Shown: positions 35,250 through 44,925 of the stretch, in pieces
Numbering within the stretch: the stretch's first letter is position 1
Layout: each line of letters starts with the position of its first letter
Source: Comamonas sp. lk
GTDB lineage: Bacteria; Pseudomonadota; Gammaproteobacteria; Burkholderiales; Burkholderiaceae_C
Assembly: GCA_945925985.1 (NCBI GenBank)
Contig: CAMELV010000017.1
Span: 1-64,000 of the forward strand
DNA: 64,000 nt
Direction: 5' to 3'
The notes under the pieces: model-generated
What the model was told of the DNA's origin: nothing
Database searches by the model: none
The model's input: only the letters and a program-made list of their open reading frames with translations
Made by a program: the position numbers and the translations under genes

Positions 35250-36578
35250 TTATTCGGCAGCCAGTGCCCTGTCAAATGCATCCAACAGGGCATCAATGTC
35301 GTCCAGCGTGATACACATCGGCGGGTTGAGACGAAAGGTATTGCGGGTGGGACTCCCCTTGACCATGATGAAGCCTGCATCGCGCATGCGAGCCATGACC
35401 CGCTCGCCCTCATCTACAGCGGGTTCACGGGTCGAACGGTCACGTACCATTTCGATACCCAGCATCAAGCCCGCACCGCGCACGTCGCCAATCAGCGCAT
35501 GCCGGCCCTGCAGCTTGCGAAGTCCCGTAAGCAAGCGCTCACCGCAGCTTAGGGCATGGGCTTGTAAACCTTCATCGTCAATCACCTTGAGAACTGACCG
35601 GGCCGCAGCGCTAGCCACTGGATTTCCAGCGTAGGTGTTGAAGAAACGAACTTTCGCAAAGGATTCTGCAATGTCGCGGCGGCAGACCACTGCGGCAATC
35701 GGAAACCCATTACCCATGCCTTTGCCCAGGACCACAATGTCGGGTATGGCGTCGTGCGCCTCGAATCCCCAGTAGTGTGAACCCAGGCGGCCAAATCCCG
35801 TCTGAACCTCGTCGCTGATGCACAACCCGCCCGCCTCCCGGGTGATCTTGAAAGCCTCACGCATATAGCCCGGCGGCATGGGTACCACGCCGCCGGAGCC
35901 CTGAATGGGCTCGATGATCATGCCGGCGATTCGTCCGCAAGTGGAGGAAAAGATGCTTCTCCGCAGCTCTGAAAGATAGGGTTCGAGAACTGCCCCGAAT
36001 GCACCCTTGTACTGGTCAGGATGCATCGCGTGCACGAAGCCCTGCATCGCCGCCGATGACCAGCGGTTGTAGCTGAAAGCCGTGCTGCCAGATGCACCAA
36101 ACTGAAGCCCGTGGTAGGCGTTGCGCAGTGAGACTAACTCAAAGTATCCGGTATGAGCCCGTGCCATCATGTACGCCAAGTCGATGGCCTCCGAGCCACT
36201 GTTGACAAGCTGGACCACCCAGTCGGGACCCTTCGGCATGCGCGCCAACAGCTCCTCGGCATACAGAATGGGTTGCTCGTTAAAGAACAGCGATGTGCAA
36301 TGCTGCATCAGCTGCATTTGCTCACCGGCCATAGCCACGGTGACCGGATGCGCGAAACCAAGGCTAATGCACAGATTCTGCGCCGTGCAGTCCAGGTATC
36401 TTTTACCGGTTTCGTCAAAGACGTATTGACCCTGACCTCGCACTAGAGTGAGTGGCTGGTGCGGATAGATCATGGTGGTCCCAAGCGATGCGCTCATGCA
36501 GCGCGCCCGCCGCTGGGCTAAGTTGCTGATGAAAGCCGTGGCGTCGTTTGCGGGGGCCAAGGTGACTGCTTTTTGCAT
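35250..36578 (-). CDS. Class III aminotransferase 1 (AGXT2-like)
   Basis: A 442-residue PLP enzyme that moves an amino group, usually from an omega- or beta-amino acid to pyruvate or glyoxylate. The PLP lysine is K286 in VVLGKGMGNGFP, with the phosphate-binding NSGSEAID near 127 and DEVQTGFGR near 256. It resembles alanine-glyoxylate aminotransferase 2. ATG 36578 is used; a longer frame upstream is antisense to the divergent TetR gene. It forms an operon with the rhodanese gene, and its 95-base upstream gap is shared with tetR. Confidence 0.88.
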   Translation of the reverse strand: MQKAVTLAPANDATAFISNLAQRRARCMSASLGTTMIYPHQPLTLVRGQGQYVFDETGKRYLDCTAQNLCISLGFAHPVTVAMAGEQMQLMQHCTSLFFNEQPILYAEELLARMPKGPDWVVQLVNSGSEAIDLAYMMARAHTGYFELVSLRNAYHGLQFGASGSTAFSYNRWSSAAMQGFVHAMHPDQYKGAFGAVLEPYLSELRRSIFSSTCGRIAGMIIEPIQGSGGVVPMPPGYMREAFKITREAGGLCISDEVQTGFGRLGSHYWGFEAHDAIPDIVVLGKGMGNGFPIAAVVCRRDIAESFAKVRFFNTYAGNPVASAAARSVLKVIDDEGLQAHALSCGERLLTGLRKLQGRHALIGDVRGAGLMLGIEMVRDRSTREPAVDEGERVMARMRDAGFIMVKGSPTRNTFRLNPPMCITLDDIDALLDAFDRALAAE

Positions 36579-36622
36579 GGCGTACTCTGTGTTTGGGTGA
36601 AGCAAAACGGACTGCATATTAC

Positions 36623-36667
36623 GGCAACCAAATTGCCTTGTCAAAAAAATTTTTTTTCGTTTAATAT
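36623..36667 (+). promoter_or_regulatory. Promoter and palindrome before tetR 1
   Basis: GGCAA-N5-TTGCC (36623-36637) is an inverted repeat. Directly after it is a sigma-70-like promoter TTGTCA (36638-36643), 18 bases, TAATAT (36662-36667). Transcription would begin about at the ATG of tetR (36674), so the message may be leaderless. Confidence 0.45.
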
Positions 36668-36673
36668 CCTGCA

Positions 36674-37309
36674 ATGTCAAAAAAAATAGCATCGACCGAA
36701 AGCTCTCCGAAAACACCATCGCAGACCCGAGGACCAGGTCGAACAACGCTCGCACGTCTGCTGCGGGCGGCCGGGGAGGTGCTGCAAGAGTGCGGCTATG
36801 AAGGACTGAGTACGACCGCTGTAGCGCAGCGTGCCGGGGTGAGCACGGCAACGATGTACCGCCATTTCCCAGACAAGCATGCGGTGCTCCATGCGCTGAT
36901 CGTCCATGAACAAACCGAGCGGGCCCAAGCGGTAGCGCCATTTTTCTCAGCCATGGCGACGGCTCCGGACTGGCGAGCCCCTTTGGCTGACTCAACGCGC
37001 AACAGCTGGCGTCTGCGGCGCGCCCAACCTGGCGCCTATTCGGCACGCAGAGCACTGCAAACGTCACCTGAGTTATGGCGATGGGACCAGGAGCAGAACG
37101 AGTCCATAGCAATGGGATTGGCAGCAGCCATGTGCCAACGGAACCCTAAGTTATCGCAAGCACGAGCACGTATGGCGGCTCTGGTATCGGTCCAGGCAGT
37201 TGTGGCACTACTCGATCTGGCCAGTCTGAACCCGCGCCGCGGATCTGCCATTGTTGAGGAGGCCATCACGCTGCGTGCCGCCTACCTCGCCCGCTTTCTC
37301 GAGGTTTAG
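36674..37309 (+). CDS. TetR-family regulator 1
   Basis: A 211-residue repressor-type protein with a helix-turn-helix near 45-70 (LSTTAVAQRAGVSTATMYRHF). The C-terminal region shares the pattern DWRAPLAD...RRAQPGAYSARRALQTSPEL with TetR 2 at 56676, so the two are paralogues and may sense related ligands. It is divergent from aminotransferase 1 and 12 bases before amidohydrolase 1, which it probably controls along with itself. Confidence 0.9.
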   Translation: MSKKIASTESSPKTPSQTRGPGRTTLARLLRAAGEVLQECGYEGLSTTAVAQRAGVSTATMYRHFPDKHAVLHALIVHEQTERAQAVAPFFSAMATAPDWRAPLADSTRNSWRLRRAQPGAYSARRALQTSPELWRWDQEQNESIAMGLAAAMCQRNPKLSQARARMAALVSVQAVVALLDLASLNPRRGSAIVEEAITLRAAYLARFLEV

Positions 37310-37321
37310 GAGAGGGTAGCC

Positions 37322-38959
37322 ATGACGATCACGATCTACCGAGCTCGGCGCATCATCACCATGAACCTGGCTCGACCGGACGCTACTCATGTGGCGGTTC
37401 GTGATGGCCGAGTGCTCGGGACAGGGAGCATGGCAGAGTTGGCCCTTTGGGGGCCTAGCATTCTGGACGAGCGCTTCGCTGACAAGGTGCTGATGCCGGG
37501 CTTCGTGGAGGGTCACACGCACCTTTCTGAGGGCATGAACTGGCGCCATGTGTATTGCGGCTATCACGACCGCATGGATCCAGATGGGCGCACCTGGTCT
37601 GGCGCGCGTGATCTGCGTGACGTGCTGCGGCGACTGCGTGAAGCGCTGCCCTCGGACGATGACGGCGGCAAGCCATTGATTGGCTGGAGTTTCGACCCGA
37701 TTTATTTCCTCGGTGCAGCACGCTGCACCCGGCATGATCTGGACACGGTAAGCGTCACGCGGCCGGTGCTGTTGCTGCATGCCAGCGGCCATATCATCAA
37801 TGGCAATACACCCGCGCTCGCTGCGGCCGATTTCATGCGCCAGGGTATCGATCACCCGGGTATCCCGCTGGGTACAGATGGGTTTCCATCTGGCGAGATG
37901 AAAGGGCCAGACGCGATGACGCCAATACTGCAACGACAGGGTTTATACAAAGGGGAGGTGGATGCGCAGGCCATGTGGTCTTTTTCTCGTCTGTGTGTGC
38001 GCAAGGGGGTAACGACTGCGACTGATCTCGCCAACCCCCTGACGCCGGCGACACTCGAGCTCATGCTAGCGATCAGCGCGGAAACTTCTTTCCCTACTCG
38101 CCTGGTCACCGTGCTGCGAGGCAATGGGCGCCATGTGACCGAACTTGTGCAAACGGCTCTCGCTTACCGGGAGCGGTCGACCGATATGCTGCGCCTAGGT
38201 GGCATCAAGATCGTAGCCGACGGATCGATCCAAGGCTTCTCAGCACGAATCAAGCATCCTGGGTATTTCAATGGCGCGTCGCAAGGTCTTTGGTACCTGA
38301 CTCCGGAATGGATGCGCTCACTGTACGGCGAAGCCTTGCGCACGGGCCTGCAGGTGCATACGCATACCAATGGCGACATGGCCACCGAATTAGCGCTTGA
38401 CAATCTAGAACAAAGCTTAGCAACCAATCCCCAACGTGACCACCGCTTCGTGCTGCAGCACTGCCAGTTGGCCGACGCGGCGCAATTTAGACGAATGAAG
38501 GCGCTGGGCATGTGCGTCAATCTGTTTGCAAATCACCATTATTATTGGGGCGACGCGCACTACAAGCTTACCATGGGCCCCGACCGCGCTGAGCGCATGA
38601 ACCCCTGTCGAACCGCCATGGAGAGCGGTGTGCCATTTGCAATCCATTCAGATGCACCGGTGACACCCATGGGCCCATTGTTTACGGCTTGGTGTGCGGT
38701 CAATCGCATGACCTCTGGAGGACGCCAGTTGGGGACCTACGAGTGCATTGGCGTGTTGGATGCGCTGCGGGCGGTGACCCTGGGTGCAGCCTACACCCTC
38801 AAGCTTGACGGCGAGGTCGGCTCGATTGAGACCGGCAAACGCGCCGACTTTGCGGTGCTCGATGGTGACCCGCTTGCGGTTGCACCAGAGGCCTTGCGCG
38901 ACGTTGGCGTATGGGGCGTGGTTCAGGGCGGAAGGATTTTTCAGGCCAACACGATGTGA
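37322..38959 (+). CDS. YtcJ/NfdA-type amidohydrolase 1
   Basis: A 545-residue metal-dependent hydrolase of the amidohydrolase superfamily. Seen are the HxH metal site in GFVEGHTHL near 61, the barrel histidines VHTHTNGD and LQHCQLAD, and HSDAPVTPMGPL near the C-terminus. The closest described relatives remove formyl groups from N-substituted formamides or act on other exocyclic amides. No signal peptide. A close paralogue stands at 47088. AGGAGAGG precedes the ATG, and the gene follows tetR 1. Confidence 0.87.
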   Translation: MTITIYRARRIITMNLARPDATHVAVRDGRVLGTGSMAELALWGPSILDERFADKVLMPGFVEGHTHLSEGMNWRHVYCGYHDRMDPDGRTWSGARDLRDVLRRLREALPSDDDGGKPLIGWSFDPIYFLGAARCTRHDLDTVSVTRPVLLLHASGHIINGNTPALAAADFMRQGIDHPGIPLGTDGFPSGEMKGPDAMTPILQRQGLYKGEVDAQAMWSFSRLCVRKGVTTATDLANPLTPATLELMLAISAETSFPTRLVTVLRGNGRHVTELVQTALAYRERSTDMLRLGGIKIVADGSIQGFSARIKHPGYFNGASQGLWYLTPEWMRSLYGEALRTGLQVHTHTNGDMATELALDNLEQSLATNPQRDHRFVLQHCQLADAAQFRRMKALGMCVNLFANHHYYWGDAHYKLTMGPDRAERMNPCRTAMESGVPFAIHSDAPVTPMGPLFTAWCAVNRMTSGGRQLGTYECIGVLDALRAVTLGAAYTLKLDGEVGSIETGKRADFAVLDGDPLAVAPEALRDVGVWGVVQGGRIFQANTM

Positions 38960-39040
38960 TTGACGCCTTCAGTGCGTCGTGGCCTGCTCCAGGGCATCGC
39001 TCGGGGTAAAGTACGACCTTGTCCAACATCGGAAAGCTGA

Positions 39041-39808
39041 ATGAACAACACGCTGATCAAGGGGCTGGCCTTGCTGGAGATGCTGGCGCATTCGGAGGGA
39101 GCGCTGGGTGTCACCGAGGTATCGGCCAAGACTGGCCTGGGCAAAAGCAACGCCCACCGGCTGTTGCAAGGCCTGGTTGAGGCTGGGTACGTACGCCAGG
39201 ACCCGTCATCCGGGGACTACACCACGACGATCAAGGCATGGGAGTTGGGTTCTGCCGTCATGGCCAAGATCGGGCTCACGCAGATGGCTGAACCGTTCAT
39301 GGCTTCCCTGTTGAACCGGTTTCGCGAGACGGTGCACCTGTCGGTGCTCGAGGGCGACGAGGTCGTTTACATCCACAAGCTCGACAGCCCCGAGCCGGTT
39401 CGTGCCTACAGCCAGGTCGGCGGGCGGGCGCCGGCCTATTGCGTGGCCACCGGAAAATCGATGCTGGCGTTTCAGAGTGCCGCCTTCCTGGAAGCAATGT
39501 CCACCCGGTTACAGCGCCACTCACCGCGCACCATCACCAAGGCAGCGGAGTTCCTGAGCGAAATGGACGCCGTGCGGCGGCAGGGCTATGCGGTCAATCG
39601 GGGGGAGTGGCGCGAAAGCGTGGGCGGCTGCGCGGCGCCGATCTTCGATCCCGCCGGCGGCGTGATCGCCGCCATTGGTGTGTCGGGCCCGATCGAGCGC
39701 TTGCGCCCCTCGCAGTTCAAGGCCATGTCGGTTGAACTGATCAAGGCGGCTACAGGTATCGGCACTGAAATTGCGGGTCCAGGCCTGAGCAAGAGCAAGA
39801 CCCGCTGA
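39041..39808 (+). CDS. IclR-family regulator
   Basis: The 255 residues contain a winged helix (about 1-75: GVTEVSAKTGLGKSNAHRLLQGLVEAGYV) and the effector-binding domain of IclR proteins with VAYSQVGGRAPAYCVATGKSML-like sequence near 130. Members often control aromatic or carboxylate catabolism. It converges on molybdoenzyme 1 with a 6-base gap. Candidate operators are the GGAA/TTCC palindromes at 33532 and 42204, though assignment is a guess. Confidence 0.9.
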   Translation: MNNTLIKGLALLEMLAHSEGALGVTEVSAKTGLGKSNAHRLLQGLVEAGYVRQDPSSGDYTTTIKAWELGSAVMAKIGLTQMAEPFMASLLNRFRETVHLSVLEGDEVVYIHKLDSPEPVRAYSQVGGRAPAYCVATGKSMLAFQSAAFLEAMSTRLQRHSPRTITKAAEFLSEMDAVRRQGYAVNRGEWRESVGGCAAPIFDPAGGVIAAIGVSGPIERLRPSQFKAMSVELIKAATGIGTEIAGPGLSKSKTR

Positions 39809-39814
39809 GGCGTT

Positions 39815-42142
39815 TCAGGCGTCTGCAAACAAAGGCGGCGTGAAGACTTGAACTGGCGGCGGCGTGCCGATGAATTTTTCGATCTCGACCAGGCAAGTCT
39901 GGGCCGAGCAACCCTGAGACAGTCGTGATGCGCCGACGTCGCGTGTTAATGAATTCGGATTGCCGTGTCGGTCCAATGAATCGCGGTCACCTGGCATTTG
40001 CGGGTCCCACCAGGCGCCGGTGCTCAGTTTGACCACCCCTGGCCGCAAATTGACGTCCAACACGGCGCCGGCCAGGCAAGCCCCCCGGTCGTTGAAGACC
40101 CGAACCACATCGCCATGGCGAACACCACGCCGGGCAGCATCGTCGGGGTGTATGTGAATCGGTTCTCGCCCGGCCACTTTGTTGGCCCGGCTATAGGACG
40201 AATGGTCCAGCTGACTATGCAGCTTGGTATGGGGCTGGTCAGACAGCATGTGCAGCGGATGCTTTCTTGCGGCTGCGCCGCCAAGCCACTCAGCCGGCTC
40301 GAACCAGGTCGGGTGGCCAGGGCAGTCCGCGTAGCCGAAAGAGGCAATGCGTTCCGAGAAAAGCTCGATGCGGCCACTCGGCGTCTCCAGCGGGTGGCCC
40401 ACTGGGTCGGCCCGAAACTGCGCCAGCATCACCACGCCACCGTCGCTGGGTGGCAAGCGCACACCAGAGGTGGCCCAAAAATCCGTGAACGCGGGGTATT
40501 CGACACCGGCTGTCTTGGCGCCGCGCGCAGCGTGGGCGTAAAGAAACTCCAGCCACTGCATGGTGCTGCGGCCTTCGGTGAATGCGTCGCGCAGGCCCAT
40601 GCGCTGCGCAATGTCGGCAAAGATGTCGTAGTCGTCGCGCGACACGCCCGCAGGGTTCATCAATTGTTTCATCGCGATCAACAAGGGGTCGCGGGTGCCG
40701 TGGCCGATATCGTTGCGTTCAAGCGTCGAGGTGGCCGGCAGCACGATGTCTGCCATGCGGGCATGCGCGTTCCAGACCTGTTCGTGCACGACGATGGTCT
40801 CTGGGCGCGCCCATGCTTGGGCCAGACGGGTCAAATCCTGGTGGTGATGAAATGGGTTGCCGCCGGCCCAGTACACCAGCCGGATATCGGGGTAGACATG
40901 GCGCTCGCCGTTGTAATCGAAACTCTTTCCAGGTGACAACAGCATGTCGGTGATACGGGCTACCGGAATAAAGGCTTTAACCGGGTTGACACCCTGAGGA
41001 AGCGTGGGGCCGGGCAGCAGGCGGTCAGGACTTCCGATGTTGTTGGTGGGGCCATAGGCCATTCCGAAACCCCCGCCGGGCAGGCCGATCTGCCCCAGCA
41101 CTGCGGCCAGCCCCACGGTGGACCAGAAGGCCTGTTCGCCGTGGTCCGCACGCTGCAGCGACCATGCCACATTCACCATGCTGCGGTTGCCGGCGAGTTG
41201 CAGGGCAAGCTCGCGCAGGCGCTGCGCAGGCACGTCGGCGATGGGTGCAGCCCAGTCCGCATTCTTCACGACGCCGTCGACCTTGCCCAGCAGATAGTCT
41301 TGCCAACGCTCGAAACCCACGCAGTAGCGTGCCAGGAAGGGGAGGTCGTGACGACCAGCCAGGATCACCTCGGTGGCCAGGGCGAGCATGACACTGACGT
41401 CGGTGTTAGGCCGAATCGGTATCCACTCCGTGGCGTTGTCGGGCACGTCCAGGTTGCTGCGCACAGGGCTGAAGTTCACAAAATGGCAACCGGCGCTCGC
41501 CATGCTCGCCAGGCCCTTGCTGACCCGGTGCTCAGAGGCCGACCCCAGGCCAACCTGGGCGTTCTTTTGGGGCACGCCACCAAAGGTCACAAACAGGCGC
41601 GTGTGGGCCGCCAGCACGTCCCAGCTGTGGTGCTGGACCATCAGCTGCTCCATGGGTGCGACGATGTGCGGCATCAACACGCGCCCGGCCCCCAGGCTGT
41701 AACTGTCCATGTGACGTACGTAGCCGCCCAAGGTGTTGAGGAATCGGTGCACCTGACTTTGCGCGTGGTGGAACCGGCCGGCGCTGGCCCAACCGTAGGA
41801 GCCGCCGAAGATTGACGCATTACCGTGCTGCGCGATCACGCGTTGGAGTTCGCCGGCCACCAGGTTCAGTGCGTGCTCCCAGCTGACCTCGACAAAGGGA
41901 TCCTTGCCTCGGCCCGAACCGCTGGTTTCCACACCATGGCGATGCAGCCAGCCCCTGCGCACGGCAGGCCGTTGAATGCGAAGCGTAGAGCGATAGGCGT
42001 CCCACATGGCCGGGCCTATCGGAGAAGGATCGGGGTCGTCGGCACGAGAGGTCAGTCCGACCGCCTCCCCGTTTTTGCGAACCACGTCATAAGCGCCCCA
42101 ATGGGAGGTGGCAAGGTCTTTCCCGATCGGCGTGGTGAGCAT
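39815..42142 (-). CDS. BisC-like molybdopterin oxidoreductase 1
   Basis: A 775-residue member of the DMSO-reductase family closest in layout to biotin/methionine sulphoxide and TMAO reductases. It begins directly with the SHWGAYDV motif; no Tat signal and no N-terminal cysteine cluster for an iron-sulphur centre are present, so it is cytoplasmic and takes electrons elsewhere. S115 in GGSYGWASAGRFHH is the probable Mo ligand. Later come YWAGGNPFHHHQD and the cofactor-binding LHSQLDHSSYSR. AGGAG lies 6 bases before the ATG. It is divergent from CoA-transferase 2. Expected reaction: reduction of an S- or N-oxide. Confidence 0.88.
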   Translation of the reverse strand: MLTTPIGKDLATSHWGAYDVVRKNGEAVGLTSRADDPDPSPIGPAMWDAYRSTLRIQRPAVRRGWLHRHGVETSGSGRGKDPFVEVSWEHALNLVAGELQRVIAQHGNASIFGGSYGWASAGRFHHAQSQVHRFLNTLGGYVRHMDSYSLGAGRVLMPHIVAPMEQLMVQHHSWDVLAAHTRLFVTFGGVPQKNAQVGLGSASEHRVSKGLASMASAGCHFVNFSPVRSNLDVPDNATEWIPIRPNTDVSVMLALATEVILAGRHDLPFLARYCVGFERWQDYLLGKVDGVVKNADWAAPIADVPAQRLRELALQLAGNRSMVNVAWSLQRADHGEQAFWSTVGLAAVLGQIGLPGGGFGMAYGPTNNIGSPDRLLPGPTLPQGVNPVKAFIPVARITDMLLSPGKSFDYNGERHVYPDIRLVYWAGGNPFHHHQDLTRLAQAWARPETIVVHEQVWNAHARMADIVLPATSTLERNDIGHGTRDPLLIAMKQLMNPAGVSRDDYDIFADIAQRMGLRDAFTEGRSTMQWLEFLYAHAARGAKTAGVEYPAFTDFWATSGVRLPPSDGGVVMLAQFRADPVGHPLETPSGRIELFSERIASFGYADCPGHPTWFEPAEWLGGAAARKHPLHMLSDQPHTKLHSQLDHSSYSRANKVAGREPIHIHPDDAARRGVRHGDVVRVFNDRGACLAGAVLDVNLRPGVVKLSTGAWWDPQMPGDRDSLDRHGNPNSLTRDVGASRLSQGCSAQTCLVEIEKFIGTPPPVQVFTPPLFADA

Positions 42143-42203
42143 GGCAGACTCCTCATTTTTGTTAAATAGGCCGTGTTATCATATTCGATACTTCAATACG
42201 ACC

Positions 42204-42220
42204 ATTCCATTTTATGGAAT
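42204..42220. promoter_or_regulatory. Palindrome between molybdoenzyme 1 and CoA-transferase 2
   Basis: ATTCCA-TTTTA-TGGAAT is a perfect 6-base inverted repeat in the 109-base divergent gap, 31 bases before the CoA-transferase start. Its TTCC/GGAA arms recall the palindrome at 33532-33552, with shorter spacing. Confidence 0.5.
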
Positions 42221-42251
42221 TTTGCTTATTTCTTCATCGCAGATAACCCGC

Positions 42252-43454
42252 ATGCCGATTTCGCTTCAACCCCTGCACGGTGTCAAGGTCATCGAGTTCT
42301 GCCATGTGGCGGCTGGGCCGTTTTGCGGCATGTTGCTGGCTGATTTCGGGGCTGAGGTGGTGAAGGTCGAGCCACCTGAGGGCGACGTGATGCGCCAATG
42401 GCCTCCCTTGAGTCAGGGTTTCAGCGAAAATTTTGCATCTATCAACCGTGGCAAGCAGTCGGTGATGCTCGACTTGAAGAACCCAGAACAACGTGACTTG
42501 GCGCGCCAACTGGTGCTGGGTGCCGATGTGCTGATAGAGAACAGCCGCCCAGGCGCCATGCAACGGTTAGGTCTGGGCTGGGATTGGTTCGGGCCTCGCA
42601 AGTCCTCACTCATTTATTGCTCCATTTCAGCGTTCGGCCAAGATGGACCGCGCGGCCCGGAGGGCGGCTTTGACCTGACCATCCAGGCCAGCGCCGGTGT
42701 GATGAGCGTGACCGGCGAGCCCGACGGTGCCCCGGTCAAGGCCGGTGTCCCACTGGTGGATTTTGCGTCTGGACTGTATGCGGCGTACACCATCGCCGCT
42801 CTGCTCACCCGCGTACGACATGGTGAGCCTGGCGGTCAGGTGGACATACCAATGTTCTCGACCACCATTGCCATCTCTGCGCTGCAGACCAGCGAATATT
42901 TCGGCACTGGGCGCAATCCGCGCAAGCTGGGCTCGGCGCATCCACGCAATGCGCCCTATCAGGCCTACCGTGCCAGCGACGGCTGGTTCGCGATGGCGGC
43001 GGGCAACAACAAGCTCTGGCAGCAGGTATGTCAGCTGACACCGGCCATGGAGCTTCTGGATGACCCACGCTTCGCGACCCCGCTCCTGCGTGCGGCCAAC
43101 CAGGCGGCATTGAAAGTGCTGCTCGAAGAACGGTTCGTGCACCGGCCGGTCCAACGGTGGCTCGATCTGTACGCATCGGCCGGTGTGCCCTGTGCGCCCA
43201 TCAATGGCTACGCAGAGGCGCTGGCTGATCCGCAGGCCAAGCACCTGCAACTGGTGCAACCCATGCAGCTGCCTAACGGCGTGTCGACCCAAACGGTAGG
43301 CTGCCCGGTGAAAATCAACGGACAGGTGATCAACGTGAACACGCGCCCTCCGGCGCTGGGTGAACACACCGAGCGGGTTTTGGCTAATCTTCAGACACCC
43401 CCCCCGGTTGTCGCACTTGCAGCGGACAACGAACCAAAAGGTGAAACCCGATGA
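42252..43454 (+). CDS. Class III CoA-transferase (CaiB/BaiF family) 2
   Basis: A 400-residue CoA-transferase paralogous to the one at 26674. It shows VKVIEFCHVAAGPFCGMLLAD at the N-terminus, QSVMLDLKNPEQ, and the catalytic D141 in GGFDLTIQASAGVMSVTG. ATG 42252 gives the usual family start; the frame is open upstream across the promoter region. Its TGA overlaps the ATG of the aldehyde dehydrogenase gene, so it heads the operon CoA-transferase, dehydrogenase, aminotransferase, crotonase. Confidence 0.88.
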   Translation: MPISLQPLHGVKVIEFCHVAAGPFCGMLLADFGAEVVKVEPPEGDVMRQWPPLSQGFSENFASINRGKQSVMLDLKNPEQRDLARQLVLGADVLIENSRPGAMQRLGLGWDWFGPRKSSLIYCSISAFGQDGPRGPEGGFDLTIQASAGVMSVTGEPDGAPVKAGVPLVDFASGLYAAYTIAALLTRVRHGEPGGQVDIPMFSTTIAISALQTSEYFGTGRNPRKLGSAHPRNAPYQAYRASDGWFAMAAGNNKLWQQVCQLTPAMELLDDPRFATPLLRAANQAALKVLLEERFVHRPVQRWLDLYASAGVPCAPINGYAEALADPQAKHLQLVQPMQLPNGVSTQTVGCPVKINGQVINVNTRPPALGEHTERVLANLQTPPPVVALAADNEPKGETR

Positions 43455-44908
43455 GCATGATTTCGTCCGACAAGCAGCCTTACGAGACACTGTGTCTCTA
43501 CATTGACGGAGAGTTCATCCACGGAGGTGGGCGCCATGAACAGGATGTCGTGGACCCCGCCAACGGTCAGCTTCTGGGACACTTGCCGCACGCGACCCCT
43601 GCGGACTTGGATCGTGCCCTGGCTGCCGCCGAACGTGCATTCGAAACCTGGCGACTGGTCTCACCGATGGAAAAGAGCCGGGTGCTGCGCCGTGTCGGCG
43701 AACTCACGCGTGAGCGCGCCCGGGAAGTAGGCCGCAACATGACCCGCGACCAGGGCAAACCACTGGCCGACGCTGTGGCGGAGCTCACACGCTGCGCCGA
43801 CCATTGCGACTGGCACGCTGAGGAATGCCGACGGATCTACGGTCGGGTGATCCCCCCCCGTTTGCCCAACGTACGCCAGTTCGTGCTCCGCGAGCCAGTG
43901 GGCGTGGTGGCGGCGTTCACGCCCTGGAACTTTCCCTACAACCAGGCGATTCGCAAAATCGCTGCTGCCGTGGGTGCGGGTTGCACCATTGTGCTCAAGG
44001 GGCCTGAAGACACGCCAAGTGCCGTCGTGGCGATCGCCCGAATGTTCCACGAGGCTGGTCTGCCGCCCGGTGTACTCAACATCGTCTGGGGTGTGCCGTC
44101 CGAAGTGTCGCAGCACCTGATCACCTCACCGATCGTGCGCAAGGTGTCATTCACTGGCTCTGTGCCAGTGGGCAAGCAACTGGCTGCTCTGGCAGGACTG
44201 CACATGAAGCGCGTCACCATGGAGTTGGGGGGGCATTCACCCGTGATCGTCTGTGAAGACACCGATGTGGAGCGGGCGGCGGATATGCTCTCGACACTCA
44301 AGTTTTCCAACGCGGGGCAAGTCTGTGTCTCACCAAACCGACTGTTCATTCATGCGAAGGTGTTCGATCGCTTCATGACGCGCTTCATTGACAACGCGAA
44401 AAAGATCAAGGTCGGCCATGGCTTGGAGCCAGACACCAAAATGGGGCCGCTGGCGCATGCGCGCCGGCTGCCGGTGATGGCTGATTTCATCCAGGATGCC
44501 ACCGAACAAGGTGCCACACTGGCGCTGGGTGGTGAACGCATCGGCACAGTGGGGAATTTCTGGCAGCCCACAGTGCTCACCCATGTTCCCGAGACCAGCA
44601 AAGTCATGACGATCGAGCCCTTCGGCCCGATTGCACCCTGTGTCCCCTTCACCGACCTGGACGACACCATCCGTCGTGCCAACAGCTTGCCCTACGGCCT
44701 GTCGTCGTACGCTTTTACCAGTTCGACCAAGAACGCGCTCAAGATCCAGAACGGGATTCAGGCCGGCATGGTGAACATCAACCATTTCGCAGGTGGCATC
44801 GCCGAAATGCCGGTAGGCGGCGTGAAAGACAGCGGCATAGGCAGCGAAGGTGGCAGCGAAACTTTCGACGCCTACCTGACCACCAAGTTCGTGACACAGA
44901 TGGACTAA
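43451..44908 (+). CDS. Aldehyde dehydrogenase (succinate-semialdehyde DH-like)
   Basis: A 485-residue NAD(P)-dependent enzyme that oxidises an aldehyde to a carboxylate. Catalytic C292 stands in NAGQVCVSPNR, the general base E258 in MELGGHSP, and the nucleotide-binding FTPWNFPYNQ near 156 and FTGSVPVGK near 234. It sits between a CoA-transferase and a class III aminotransferase; the likely sequence is amine to aldehyde (transaminase), aldehyde to acid (this enzyme), then acid to acyl-CoA. Exact aldehyde unknown. Confidence 0.93.
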   Translation: MSMISSDKQPYETLCLYIDGEFIHGGGRHEQDVVDPANGQLLGHLPHATPADLDRALAAAERAFETWRLVSPMEKSRVLRRVGELTRERAREVGRNMTRDQGKPLADAVAELTRCADHCDWHAEECRRIYGRVIPPRLPNVRQFVLREPVGVVAAFTPWNFPYNQAIRKIAAAVGAGCTIVLKGPEDTPSAVVAIARMFHEAGLPPGVLNIVWGVPSEVSQHLITSPIVRKVSFTGSVPVGKQLAALAGLHMKRVTMELGGHSPVIVCEDTDVERAADMLSTLKFSNAGQVCVSPNRLFIHAKVFDRFMTRFIDNAKKIKVGHGLEPDTKMGPLAHARRLPVMADFIQDATEQGATLALGGERIGTVGNFWQPTVLTHVPETSKVMTIEPFGPIAPCVPFTDLDDTIRRANSLPYGLSSYAFTSSTKNALKIQNGIQAGMVNINHFAGGIAEMPVGGVKDSGIGSEGGSETFDAYLTTKFVTQMD

Positions 44909-44925
44909 ATACAAGGAATCTCACC

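Noticed and set aside
36579..37112. N-terminal extension of aminotransferase 1 by 178 codons
   Set aside because: The extension crosses the promoter region and runs antisense through tetR 1; the family start is at 36578.
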